Assembly (NCBI RefSeq): GCF_042920265.1
Contig: NZ_JBDQZI010000016.1
Coordinates: forward strand, 1-64,000
Direction of reading: 5' to 3'
Length of the DNA stretch: 64,000 nucleotides
DNA from: Lysinibacillus_B sp042920265
Lineage (GTDB): Bacteria; Bacillota; Bacilli; Bacillales_A; Planococcaceae
Shown here: positions 16,825 through 25,352 of the stretch, piece after piece
Position numbering within the stretch: the first letter of the stretch is position 1
Layout of the letters: each line of letters begins with the position of its first letter
The notes under the pieces: model-generated
Seen by the model: the letters and a program-made list of their open reading frames with translations, nothing else
What the model was told of the DNA's origin: nothing
Databases searched by the model: none
Position numbers and translations under genes: made by a program

Positions 16825-16851
16825 AAGCGCCCGTGACTTTCGCCGGCGCTT
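16825..16851 (+). other. hairpin in groES-groEL spacer
   Basis: The 7-bp stem AAGCGCC / GGCGCTT has a 13-nt loop and no T-run, so it is not a terminator. It may be an RNA-processing or stability element in the groESL message. Rho-independent attenuation seems unlikely. Confidence 0.4.
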
Positions 16852-16909
16852 CGATGCTCAACAGATTCAGTATAAAAATAGTTTTATCATTTTAGGAGGG
16901 TATTTTCAC

Positions 16910-18544
16910 ATGGCAAAAGACATTAAGTTCTCAGAAGAAGCACGCTCATTAATGGCGGCTGGTGTTGATAAATTAGCGAATGCGGTAAAGGTAACGCTTG
17001 GACCAAAAGGCCGCAACGTTGTATTAGAGAAAAAATTCGGTTCTCCATTAATCACAAATGACGGTGTATCGATTGCCAAAGAAATCGAGCTTGAAAACCC
17101 ATACGAAAACATGGGCGCAAAATTAGTAGCAGAAGTTGCTTCTAAAACAAACGAAATCGCTGGTGACGGGACAACAACAGCAACGGTTCTTGCACAAGCT
17201 ATGATTCGTGAAGGCCTTAAAAACGTAACAGCTGGTGCAAACCCAGTAGGTATCCGTAAAGGGATCGACAAAGCAGTAGCAGCTGCTTTAACAGAATTAC
17301 AACACATTTCTCGTCCAGTCGAAAACAAAGAAGCGATCGCGCAAGTAGCAGCAATCTCTTCAGCTGACGAAGAAATCGGTCAATATATTGCGGATGCAAT
17401 GGAAAAAGTGGGTAACGACGGGGTTATTACAATCGAAGAGTCAAAAGGCTTCACAACGGAGCTTGACGTTGTAGAAGGTATGCAATTTGACCGCGGTTAC
17501 TTATCTCACTATATGGTGACAGATACAGATAAAATGGAAGCGGTATTAGACAATCCATATATTTTAATTACGGATAAAAAGATTGCTAACATTCAAGAAG
17601 TACTGCCGGTATTAGAGCAAGTGGTACAACAAGGTCGTCCACTACTTATGATTGCTGAAGATGTTGAGGGTGAAGCATTAGCAACATTAGTAGTCAACAA
17701 ATTACGTGGTACATTCCATGCTGTCGCAGTGAAAGCACCTGGCTTCGGTGATCGCCGTAAAGCAATGCTTGAAGATATCGCGATTTTAACAGGTGGTCAA
17801 GTCATTACACAAGACCTTGGCTTAGACTTAAAAACAGCGGATATTACGTCATTAGGCCGCGCTGCAAAAGTAGTCGTATCAAAAGACAATACAACAATCG
17901 TTGAAGGTGCTGGTAACGCAGCGGATATCGAATCACGTATTGGTCAAATCCGTACACAACTTGTGGAAACGACTTCAGAGTTCGATAAAGAAAAATTACA
18001 AGAGCGCCTAGCGAAATTAGCTGGCGGTGTAGCGGTGATCAAAGTAGGTGCTGCAACGGAAACAGAATTAAAAGAACGCAAACTTCGTATCGAGGATGCA
18101 TTAAACTCTACACGGGCAGCAGTAGAAGAAGGAATCGTATCAGGTGGTGGTACGGCACTTCTAAACGTATACGGCGCAGTAGAAAAAGTGCTTGAAGGGG
18201 TAGAAGGCGACGTAGCAACAGGTGTACGCATTATCCTACGTGCTTTAGAAGAGCCAGTACGTCAAATTTCTGAAAATGCGGGCCTTGAAGGTTCAATCAT
18301 CGTGGACCGCTTAAAACGCGAAGAAGTGGGCATTGGCTTCAACGCAGCAACAGGCGAATGGGTAAACATGATCGAAGCAGGTGTAGTAGACCCAGCAAAA
18401 GTTACGCGTTCAGCACTTCAAAACGCAGCTTCTGTAGCCGCTCTATTCTTAACGACAGAAGCAGTTGTAGCAGACATCCCAGAACCAGCTGGCGCAGGTA
18501 TGCCTGACATGGGCGCAATGGGCGGCATGCCAGGGATGATGTAG
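16910..18544 (+). CDS. groEL: chaperonin GroEL
   Basis: This 544-residue chaperonin starts AKDIKFSEEARSLM and includes the nucleotide motif GDGTTTATVLAQ (Asp87-type region), the LGPKGRNVVLEKKFG loop, the apical domain, SGGGTALLN and the family AAXVEEGIVSGGG signature (AAVEEGIVSGGG). It ends in a Gly-Met-rich tail (MGGMPGMM). It forms the double-ring folding chamber with GroES. GGAGGG precedes the ATG. Confidence 0.99.
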   Translation: MAKDIKFSEEARSLMAAGVDKLANAVKVTLGPKGRNVVLEKKFGSPLITNDGVSIAKEIELENPYENMGAKLVAEVASKTNEIAGDGTTTATVLAQAMIREGLKNVTAGANPVGIRKGIDKAVAAALTELQHISRPVENKEAIAQVAAISSADEEIGQYIADAMEKVGNDGVITIEESKGFTTELDVVEGMQFDRGYLSHYMVTDTDKMEAVLDNPYILITDKKIANIQEVLPVLEQVVQQGRPLLMIAEDVEGEALATLVVNKLRGTFHAVAVKAPGFGDRRKAMLEDIAILTGGQVITQDLGLDLKTADITSLGRAAKVVVSKDNTTIVEGAGNAADIESRIGQIRTQLVETTSEFDKEKLQERLAKLAGGVAVIKVGAATETELKERKLRIEDALNSTRAAVEEGIVSGGGTALLNVYGAVEKVLEGVEGDVATGVRIILRALEEPVRQISENAGLEGSIIVDRLKREEVGIGFNAATGEWVNMIEAGVVDPAKVTRSALQNAASVAALFLTTEAVVADIPEPAGAGMPDMGAMGGMPGMM

Positions 18545-18603
18545 GCCCGCACGATGCGGGTCAGTCAGGTGTTGCCACAGGACGTGGCGCTTTTAACCTG
18601 ACT
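18545..18603. other. tandem hairpins after groEL, including structure family E copy 1
   Basis: CCCGC/GCGGG (18546-18560) is followed by a two-tier hairpin. The outer stem is GTCAGGT (18564-18570) with ACCTGAC (18596-18602). The inner stem is GCCAC/GTGGC around AGGAC. The second hairpin has the same plan as one at 35035-35075 with covarying stems. It may terminate or stabilise the groESL message, although no T-run follows, or be an independent RNA motif read on the minus strand with loop GUCCU. Confidence 0.6.
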
Positions 18604-18629
18604 TCATCTCGTAGCAAGGGTTTACACAG

Positions 18630-18772
18630 TTTTTAACGGTCGAATTACTAGCTATTAAAAAGCCATTGAATACGTTTCAACACTTCTTTTTGTGAAGTAG
18701 TGTGATTCACAATTAAAGTATAAAACAACGAACACTTCTCATTAAAAATTATGAGAAGTGTTTTTATATGTT
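18630..18772 (+). repeat. repeat family C, copy 1 (possible small RNA)
   Basis: About 140 bases containing ACTAGCTATTA, AAAGCC, TCAACACTTCTTTTTGT and a final hairpin AACACTTCTCAT / ATGAGAAGTGTT followed by TTTT. The same blocks in the same order and strand lie at 25205-25352. The end is a good intrinsic terminator, so this could be the 3' part of a small RNA or the groESL terminator carried on a repeat. No ORF is conserved between the copies. Confidence 0.65.
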
Positions 18773-18827
18773 TTTCAGAGGGCATATTTTTCTATTAATA
18801 ACAAAGGGTCGTCTCAAAAGGCATTTT

Positions 18828-18918
18828 GATGTGATCACCGCAGGAGCAATATTTCTTAATGGATAATTATTAAGAAGTAAAGGGGTATCCAGAAAGTTTT
18901 TACTTTCTGGACACCCCT
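18828..18918 (+). repeat. repeat family B, copy 2
   Basis: TGATGTGATCACCGCAGGAGCAATATTTCTTA-like start, then TTAAGAAGTAAAGGGGTATCCAGAAAG and the mate CTTTCTGGACACCCC. It is very close to the minus-strand copy at 46248-46345. The 3' arm encodes the last codons and stop of the neighbouring phosphopantetheinyl transferase on the minus strand. Confidence 0.75.
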
Positions 18919-19580
18919 TGTTGTTCTAGCTGCAGAAGCTGCTCTTTATTTAACATTGTGATTATTACATTAGAACATACATTGTTCCAGCAGAGCGATA
19001 CAGGATGTTGCTGATCGAGATAGAGTAACTGGGTTGAAAGGTCTTTCCTTGTTCTTTTAATGGCGATTGTATCAAGCAAATGAGGTGATCGAATTGGCAA
19101 TAAACCTGTTTTAAAAAGAGCTTCTTTTAATGTCCAAAACTCATAAAAAACAGGTAGAGGCTGATGAGAGACGAGTTGAAGCTCCGCCTCGGAAAGCGCA
19201 TAGGCCATCATCTCTTCATTCACAGGCTTTATTTCTTCAACATCAATGCCAACTCGCCCGTTAGTTGTTATTGCTAATACAATCCAATTACCAGAATGAG
19301 AAAGATTAAAATCGCCTTGCCAATGAGGATGTCCTGCAATATATGGGCGACCATGTTCATCATGCGCCAGGTGTAACAGAACTTCATCAATGTATGGAAA
19401 GAGCGCCCATCTGATGAGGGCACTACCTAGTAAGGCTCTTTGACGATCCTGCCAATGTTTGTATTGTGTAATTTTTCTTTGAACATCAAAAGGGAGTACT
19501 TTGAGAAAAGACTCCCATTCTGATGGTGTTAACTGTGCTCCTAGAGGGAGTGCAAATAGCTGTATATTTTGTCTGATCAT
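18900..19580 (-). CDS. Sfp-type 4'-phosphopantetheinyl transferase
   Basis: This 226-residue enzyme is of the Sfp/AcpT superfamily. Motifs in order are an early ALLGSALIRWAL region, GRPYI, FNLSHSGNWIVLAI, GRVGIDVEEI (metal-binding Asp and Glu) and FYEFWTLKEALFK. It transfers phosphopantetheine from CoA to the carrier-domain Ser of the synthetase encoded just upstream, with which it overlaps by 4 bases. The start ATG 19580 has no strong site of its own, consistent with coupling. The last residues (QGVSRK) and stop come from the hairpin of repeat B, so the natural C-terminus may have been replaced; the catalytic core is intact. Confidence 0.9.
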   Translation of the reverse strand: MIRQNIQLFALPLGAQLTPSEWESFLKVLPFDVQRKITQYKHWQDRQRALLGSALIRWALFPYIDEVLLHLAHDEHGRPYIAGHPHWQGDFNLSHSGNWIVLAITTNGRVGIDVEEIKPVNEEMMAYALSEAELQLVSHQPLPVFYEFWTLKEALFKTGLLPIRSPHLLDTIAIKRTRKDLSTQLLYLDQQHPVSLCWNNVCSNVIITMLNKEQLLQLEQQGVSRK

Positions 19581-22500
19581 CGTATACTGACTTGTTTTGG
19601 TTTAGGGAAGTAGCCTGTATGGATACCGTATTGAATCATTTTGTGAATAAAGGCTGTGTTTGGTACCGCACATTCCATCTTTGTATTAGCTAAAAATTCG
19701 ATAGTTTTTTTGCAGTTGAAGATAAATGGGGAGTCGCTAGCTCCATCACCTTCAAGTTGAGCAATCGCTAACGATAAATACTCCTGTGCCTCTTGTGAAT
19801 GGTCCCCATTTAATAGCCAATCTGTATATTCTTGTGTTGATACAATGGTTAGGTCATAACCAAGTTCCTTCATCATGTCGATTAATTCTAAATAAGTAAG
19901 TGATACAGGGTTACATAAATGGAAGACATGGCCGTTGGTTGCTGGCTGTTTTGCCAGAGAAACGAGTGCCTGGCTAGCGTAATTTATTGGTGTAAAGTCA
20001 ACATGCCATTGAGCAGTAGGTGTTTTCCCTAAATAAAGCATCGATTTCATCATACGGTAAAAGGCATTATCATCGATATTACGTTGGAATTTACCTGTTT
20101 CGGAATGACAGCTTAAATTTCCCACACGATAAATGGAAACAGGGATTGCATCATGCACAGCATTTCGAACAAGATTCTCTGCTTCTAGCTTACTTTGCGT
20201 ATAAACATTATCAAGCTTTACATCATAATTAAAGTTGCCCTTTGCTTCATCTGGCCCCCATTGGATGGCAGCTAACCCCTCTGGAATTCCCATTGTCGAT
20301 ACATAATGGAAATGCACACCTGGTTTCCGTTTGGCTATTTCAAGCAAATAGCGCGTACTATCAACATTGACATGATTAAAATGATCAGCCGCACCGAAAT
20401 GACGTACATCTGCTCCGCAATGAATGATGGTACTGATTTCTTTCATAAGTAGTTGTTCATCTTCATCACATAAATGAAGTCGTTGTTTGCCTAAGTCGCC
20501 TTGGATAACAGTGACACGATCTTGCATCTGCAGAGCAATATGATTGCCAAAATAAAATTGCATACTTTCTATTAGCTTGGCTTCAATCGTAGTATGGGCA
20601 CTTGGTCGAATAAGGCAGTAAATGTGTGCATTTGTTGTCGCTAATAGCTCATATAAAATATGGCTACCCAAATAACCTGTAGCCCCTGTTAATAATATCG
20701 ATGTCATTGGCAAAGGTTTCACGGTTTGTGAAACTTGTAGCGGACTAGGCTCCATTAAATCCTTGAAAACAATGTTAGCTGGTTGTTCTTGGATCTCAAT
20801 AGTTTCCGGCTGATAATGACGAATATATTGATCAAGCGCTGCAATCGTTTGATGTTGGAAGAAATCCTGGATCTTTAAGAATGGTATATGCTTTTTCACT
20901 TGTACAAGAATTTCAAGCACTTTTAGCGAATGGCCTCCAATATGGAAGAAATTATCGTGAATGCCTATAGGCTCGATACCGAGTACGTTTTCCCATGCGG
21001 CAGCAAGCATACGCTGTGTATCATTTTCTGGCGCAATATATGTATTGCTACGAGATACAGTTAATTCCAATGAGGCTAAGTGGTTTCGATCGATTTTTCC
21101 TGTAGGAGATAATGGCATTTCTTGCAATTCAATAAATTGCTCAGGCACCATATAATCTGGTAACAGATTTGCCAAGTAGTCTCTTAAAAGTTGTTCCTCA
21201 AGCTGTATACCACTTGCCACCGTATAGTAGGCAAATAAATGATTATTGCCATCAGCCATTTTCTTCGCAATGATCACGGCTTCCTGAATGCTCGTATGAT
21301 GGCTTAACGCTGTTTCAATTTCTCCAAGTTCAATACGGAAGCCTCTTACTTTGATTTGAGAATCTTGACGTCCCACAAATTCAATGACACCCGTTGGCAA
21401 TAGACGAACTAAATCACCTGTTCGATACATTTTTTGTTCTGGCTTTAAGAGATGGGGGACGAAGACATCAGCTGTTTTTTCTGGCTGATGTAAATAGCCT
21501 GCTGCTAAACCAGCACCTGCAATATATAATTCTCCGATTACATTCACGGGACAAAGCTGTTCATCCGCATTGATCACATACATTTCATAATTGGCGATAG
21601 GTCTGCCGATAGGGATGCTAGATTGCATATCTGTTATGTGACTGTTCACCTTAAAATAAGAGGATAATACGGTACATTCAGTTGGTCCATATACGTTAAT
21701 AATTTCTGTAGAAAGTCCGAATTTCTCTTGCCATTTTTGAACAATGGCAGGCAATAAGGCTTCACCGCCAACAGATAAATAATTGAGTGTCGAGAGTTTT
21801 TCACGGTAGCTTACTGGTAAATGTGTAGCTAGCTGTGTAAAGAAAGCATTTGGCACAGTGGCAGTAGTTACTTGCTCACGACCAATCATATCAGCAAATG
21901 CTTCAACCGATAGACGCTCTATACTTGTCAGCATATGAAGTCTTGCCCCTGAAAAGAAAGCAGTAAAAGTTTCTGTGACAGAAGGATCAAAACTATAAGA
22001 AATAAACTGAGAATAAACATCTTCTTTAGTTGAGTGGTAGATTCTTTGATTATCTGTTATCAAGTTAATGACAGCTCCATGCTGAAGCATAACGCCCTTT
22101 GGTTTACCTGTTGATCCAGATGTATAAATAATATAGGCTAAGTCAGATGGAAGCAGTTCACAGTATATATTTTCTTGTGAATAGCCTTGCTCCGTTTGGT
22201 TGATTGTGAATACTGTACGTGTTTTAGAATCATTATGTATGAAATCATTCAGTAGTGCTGTATGTTCATTTTGGGTGATGATAAATGGCGCACCTGTGTC
22301 GTTTAATAGATACTGACAACGTTCTTTTGGATAGCTCGGATCAATGGGAACATAGACTCCACCAGCTTTCAGGATACCTAACAGACTAATGACGGTTTCT
22401 TTACTACGTTCCATAACAATCGCTACATAGTTTCCTTTTTGCAAACCGTTCGCAATTAACATATGGGCAACTTGGTTGGATTGTTCATTTAGCTGACGGT

Positions 22501-22744
22501 AGGTCATCTGGCCATCTTCATAGGATAAGGCAATCCGTTCAGCAAACTGTTGCGCTACCTGATAAAATACGTCGGGTATTGTGGTGTCTTTGTCGTAGTC
22601 AGCCATTGTTCGATTTAAAGTTTGATACGCGATGAAGTCTTCTTCGTTCAATAGTTGTGTTCGATTGGATGGTAGAATTTGTTGCTCAAAAGAATGGGTA
22701 TTGTTCTGTGATGGGTGTACATCCAATGCTCGTTTATTTTTCAA
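19577..22744 (-). CDS. single-module A-T-R synthetase (thioester reductase NRPS)
   Basis: This 1055-residue protein has three domains. The adenylation domain (about 40-560) has YTSGSTGKPKG at 207-217, NVYGPTE at 350, YRTGD at 440, VRGFRIELGEIE at 466 and SPTGKID with catalytic Lys 550. The peptidyl carrier domain (about 570-645) has GGHSLK, Ser 606. The reductase domain (about 680-1040) has GATGYLGSH at 687 and YTQSK (Tyr 848, Lys 852). There is no condensation domain. It should activate one amino acid (Asp of FDPSVTE present), load it, and release it reductively as an aldehyde or alcohol, like Lys2-type enzymes. The by-eye selectivity residues are D-P-T-T-S-G-V-V-L-K; I cannot assign a substrate. 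The start is TTG 22744, 10 bases after AGGAG. Confidence 0.9.
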   Translation of the reverse strand: MKNKRALDVHPSQNNTHSFEQQILPSNRTQLLNEEDFIAYQTLNRTMADYDKDTTIPDVFYQVAQQFAERIALSYEDGQMTYRQLNEQSNQVAHMLIANGLQKGNYVAIVMERSKETVISLLGILKAGGVYVPIDPSYPKERCQYLLNDTGAPFIITQNEHTALLNDFIHNDSKTRTVFTINQTEQGYSQENIYCELLPSDLAYIIYTSGSTGKPKGVMLQHGAVINLITDNQRIYHSTKEDVYSQFISYSFDPSVTETFTAFFSGARLHMLTSIERLSVEAFADMIGREQVTTATVPNAFFTQLATHLPVSYREKLSTLNYLSVGGEALLPAIVQKWQEKFGLSTEIINVYGPTECTVLSSYFKVNSHITDMQSSIPIGRPIANYEMYVINADEQLCPVNVIGELYIAGAGLAAGYLHQPEKTADVFVPHLLKPEQKMYRTGDLVRLLPTGVIEFVGRQDSQIKVRGFRIELGEIETALSHHTSIQEAVIIAKKMADGNNHLFAYYTVASGIQLEEQLLRDYLANLLPDYMVPEQFIELQEMPLSPTGKIDRNHLASLELTVSRSNTYIAPENDTQRMLAAAWENVLGIEPIGIHDNFFHIGGHSLKVLEILVQVKKHIPFLKIQDFFQHQTIAALDQYIRHYQPETIEIQEQPANIVFKDLMEPSPLQVSQTVKPLPMTSILLTGATGYLGSHILYELLATTNAHIYCLIRPSAHTTIEAKLIESMQFYFGNHIALQMQDRVTVIQGDLGKQRLHLCDEDEQLLMKEISTIIHCGADVRHFGAADHFNHVNVDSTRYLLEIAKRKPGVHFHYVSTMGIPEGLAAIQWGPDEAKGNFNYDVKLDNVYTQSKLEAENLVRNAVHDAIPVSIYRVGNLSCHSETGKFQRNIDDNAFYRMMKSMLYLGKTPTAQWHVDFTPINYASQALVSLAKQPATNGHVFHLCNPVSLTYLELIDMMKELGYDLTIVSTQEYTDWLLNGDHSQEAQEYLSLAIAQLEGDGASDSPFIFNCKKTIEFLANTKMECAVPNTAFIHKMIQYGIHTGYFPKPKQVSIR

Positions 22745-22765
22745 TCATGACAACTCCTATTTTAG

Positions 22766-22873
22766 AAAAGGGCAGACACTTATGAAGGAGCGATGATAGT
22801 CATTAGGTCCACAGCAGTGAAGCAATCTGTGCGTGACTAACGGACATAAATCTCCTTATAAGGGCAGCCCTTT
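22766..22873. other. 108-bp imperfect palindrome upstream of the synthetase
   Basis: Two arms of about 47 bases are near-complementary. On the minus strand the nested helices are AAAGGGC/GCCCTTT, TTATAAGGAG/CTCCTTCATAA, TTAGTCA/TGACTA and CACAG/CTGTG around a ~12-nt loop. It lies wholly in the 5' leader of the synthetase gene, ending 21 bases before its TTG start. It could be a regulatory RNA structure or an inserted miniature element. No terminator T-run follows. Confidence 0.65.
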
Positions 22874-22924
22874 CACTTTTTAAAAGATAAGAAAGTATAA
22901 AATTTTTCAAATTGAAAGCGTGTC

Positions 22925-22995
22925 TAGCACAAGCGGACTAGCCCCTGTGAGCCTATCTCCAACGCATGTTGGGGCTAGAGAGGGCGCTTGCACTT
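22925..22995. other. nested hairpin downstream of the chemoreceptor gene
   Basis: On the minus strand, GCAAGCG and TAGCCCC pair with GGGGCTA and CGCTTGTGC, with an inner CCAAC/GTTGG stem. It begins about 4 bases after the chemoreceptor stop and probably serves as its 3' end. It lacks a good T-run and is GC-richer than its surroundings, so an inserted element is possible. Confidence 0.45.
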
Positions 22996-22998
22996 TTC

Positions 22999-24747
22999 TT
23001 ATTTCACTACAAAAGTATTGACAACATTCATTAATTCATCAGATAACTCAGATAATACTTGAGCTTCTTCAGAAACTCTTTGTACCGTATTTAATTGAGA
23101 GGCAGAAGTGGCTGCTACTGCGCTTGTATTGTCTTTTGAATTGACTGAGAAATCTTCCATATCTTTAACAGCAGACGTTACTTCTTCCATACCAGCTGCC
23201 ATTTCTTCAATCGTTGCAGAAAGCTCTTGAATTTGTCCTGTCACATGGTGAATGGAAGTTAAAATCTGGCTAAACGATTTTTCTGAATCATTGATCATAA
23301 CAATTCCGTGATCTACCTCTTCTACAGCGTGAACCATGATATTGACAGATTCGTTTGTATCATGCTGTATATGAGAAATAAGTGTAGAAATCTCTCTTGC
23401 AGATGCCTCAGATTGTTCAGCAAGTTTACGTACTTCATCAGCAACCACTGCGAAACCACTACCAGCTTCTCCAGCACGTGCAGCTTCGATAGCTGCATTC
23501 AATGCAAGTAAATTCGTTTGGGAGGCAATTCCTGTAATAATCCCTACGATTTCTTCGATTTTGTTGGAATGTTCGCCAAGTAATTTAACAGAAGCTGCAG
23601 ATTGATTAACAGCTTTACTAATAGCATTCATTTGTGCGACAGATTTATTTGTCGATTCATTACCTCTTTCAGCTTCCTCTGATGCTAAAAGAGAGGATTC
23701 TGAAATTTGATTGGACGTCATGGCAATTCGTTGGATACCCATATTCATTTCTTCAATGGTAATTGTACTTTCTTTTGCTTTTTGTACTTGAAGATCAGCG
23801 CCACTTGCAATTTCTTGCATGGAAGAAGCTACGTTATTATATGAATCAGAAGCTTCCTGCATATTTACAGATAAAACATGAGCAGTGCGTGAAACACGTG
23901 CAGAAACATGCGTTGTACTTTTAATAACAGTTTTTAAGTTTTCAATCATTGCATTAAAGTTTTGTGTGAGCATTCCGACTTCATCTGTTGAAGTAACGGG
24001 TAAAGGTTCAAGCTCTAAATTACCTTCTGCGACTTTTTTAGATTGCAAGGAAAGCTGTTGAATAGGTGTTAATTTTTTTCTCAAAAGAGTATACACCGCA
24101 ATAGATGAACCAATTAAGAAAATAACGGTTATTAATAATATCCATAGGGCTTCAGACATTGCTTTTTTTGTTACCATCGATACATCATAATCAATGGCAT
24201 AAGCGGCTAGCATTTTACCATTTTCATCTAAGATTGGTGTAAGTCCTGTTTTAAAACTACCAAATTCATCGCTATAAATCGCTGTTGCTGTTGCTTGTTT
24301 TGTATCAAAAACTTCTTTAATTCTTCCCAAGAAATCAGGGGATACACCCATAGCAATCATATCTTGGTTATACTCAGCTCCGAGTGCAAGGATACTAGAT
24401 GAGAGAACAGGTGCATTAATATTTTCCCCATTAACTGTAATTAAAAATAGATTGACAATGCTATCAGAATTATCATTGATCGCATCCATTTCATTTGTTA
24501 ATCGTAGAGCATTAGGGTTACTATTTGTTGGATTCTCTAATATTGAGTTCAACGTAGTACTATCAATGGTTTTAGCTAGGATCATGCCTTTGTCAGATAG
24601 CGATTGATCCATGTCTGTCAGATTACTGTTTCTGACTATATAATAAGAAAGACCTGAGGTAACTAATCCAAATAATAATAAAATACTTACTACTATTGCA
24701 GTTAATTTTTTACTAATGGACATTTGCTGCTTCTTGCGTTTTTTCAT
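22999..24747 (-). CDS. methyl-accepting chemotaxis protein
   Basis: This 582-residue transmembrane receptor has a first membrane helix at about 18-40 (LTAIVVSILLLFGLVTSGL) and an extracellular Cache-type sensor (about 45-200). A second helix (ALWILLITVIFLIGSSIAVYTLL) is followed by HAMP (about 220-270) and a cytoplasmic signalling domain with the hairpin tip VGIITGIASQTNLLALNAAIEAARAGE and FAVVADEVRKLAE. It relays ligand binding to CheA/CheW. The ATG at 24747 follows GAGGAGG; the longer frame (24783) includes that site. The ligand is unknown. It is monocistronic. The 24748-25120 upstream region is very AT-rich with no ORF. Confidence 0.93.
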   Translation of the reverse strand: MKKRKKQQMSISKKLTAIVVSILLLFGLVTSGLSYYIVRNSNLTDMDQSLSDKGMILAKTIDSTTLNSILENPTNSNPNALRLTNEMDAINDNSDSIVNLFLITVNGENINAPVLSSSILALGAEYNQDMIAMGVSPDFLGRIKEVFDTKQATATAIYSDEFGSFKTGLTPILDENGKMLAAYAIDYDVSMVTKKAMSEALWILLITVIFLIGSSIAVYTLLRKKLTPIQQLSLQSKKVAEGNLELEPLPVTSTDEVGMLTQNFNAMIENLKTVIKSTTHVSARVSRTAHVLSVNMQEASDSYNNVASSMQEIASGADLQVQKAKESTITIEEMNMGIQRIAMTSNQISESSLLASEEAERGNESTNKSVAQMNAISKAVNQSAASVKLLGEHSNKIEEIVGIITGIASQTNLLALNAAIEAARAGEAGSGFAVVADEVRKLAEQSEASAREISTLISHIQHDTNESVNIMVHAVEEVDHGIVMINDSEKSFSQILTSIHHVTGQIQELSATIEEMAAGMEEVTSAVKDMEDFSVNSKDNTSAVAATSASQLNTVQRVSEEAQVLSELSDELMNVVNTFVVK

Positions 24748-25120
24748 GCTTTTCCTCCTCATATGATATACCGAATATTTCAAGCTAAGGATAAGAAATG
24801 GATAATTTAGTCAATGTACTACACCTTGAAGCTGTTGCTGTTATTCGTAGAAGTCCAGGTGCGTTCTAAATAGTTATAAATGAAGAAATCTAGTTTTTTA
24901 GTCTATATATTTTTTAGAATAGGTTAAATATTTACGAAAAATTTACAATAAATAGTATAAAAAAGAGGTATACTTAAATTTTACTTAATTTAAATTGATT
25001 AAAAATTTGGGTAAAATGCAAATTTCCAAACTACTGTTAAGTATTTTTACTTATTTTGTCGTGTCTTGTGTGTTAGGGGATATGATAATTTTTATTATGG
25101 TAATAAAATGAAAAAAATTT

Positions 25121-25148
25121 TATATCTTTATTTGAGAATAAAGATATA
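25121..25148. other. perfect AT-rich inverted repeat
   Basis: TATATCTTTATT and AATAAAGATATA (12 bp, loop TGAG) are preceded by AAAAAATTTTA and followed by ACTTTTTC. It could act as a weak bidirectional terminator in the 820-base gene-free stretch 24748-25566. Repeat C copy 2 lies just downstream; otherwise that stretch shows no gene. Confidence 0.45.
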
Positions 25149-25204
25149 ACTTTTTCTAGTTTGTGTTTATGTCGTGGTTTTCGTTTTTGTTCCTTAAAGG
25201 GGGC

Positions 25205-25352
25205 TCGTAAATTTCACTAGCTATTACAAAGCCGTAAAAATTACGTCTCAACACTTCTTTTTGTAAAGTTGAGTTACTTACAATGAACATACAAAGCAAT
25301 AACCACTTCTCATCAATATAAAAAAGATGGGAAGTGGTTTTTTGTATGCTAA
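25205..25352 (+). repeat. repeat family C, copy 2 (possible small RNA)
   Basis: It matches 18630-18772 block by block: CACTAGCTATTAC, AAAGCC, CGTCTCAACACTTCTTTTTGTAAAG, then a terminal hairpin AACCACTTCTCATC / GATGGGAAGTGGTT with TTTTTT. Relative to copy 1, an A-T pair in the terminal stem is replaced by C-G on both sides. That is a compensatory change supporting an RNA stem. The copies are about 65-70% identical by eye. Confidence 0.65.

Noticed and set aside
22766..22873. c-di-GMP (GEMM) riboswitch
   Set aside because: The minus strand contains GTCACGCACAG as in GEMM-I RNAs, but the remaining conserved core and tetraloop-receptor elements are absent.
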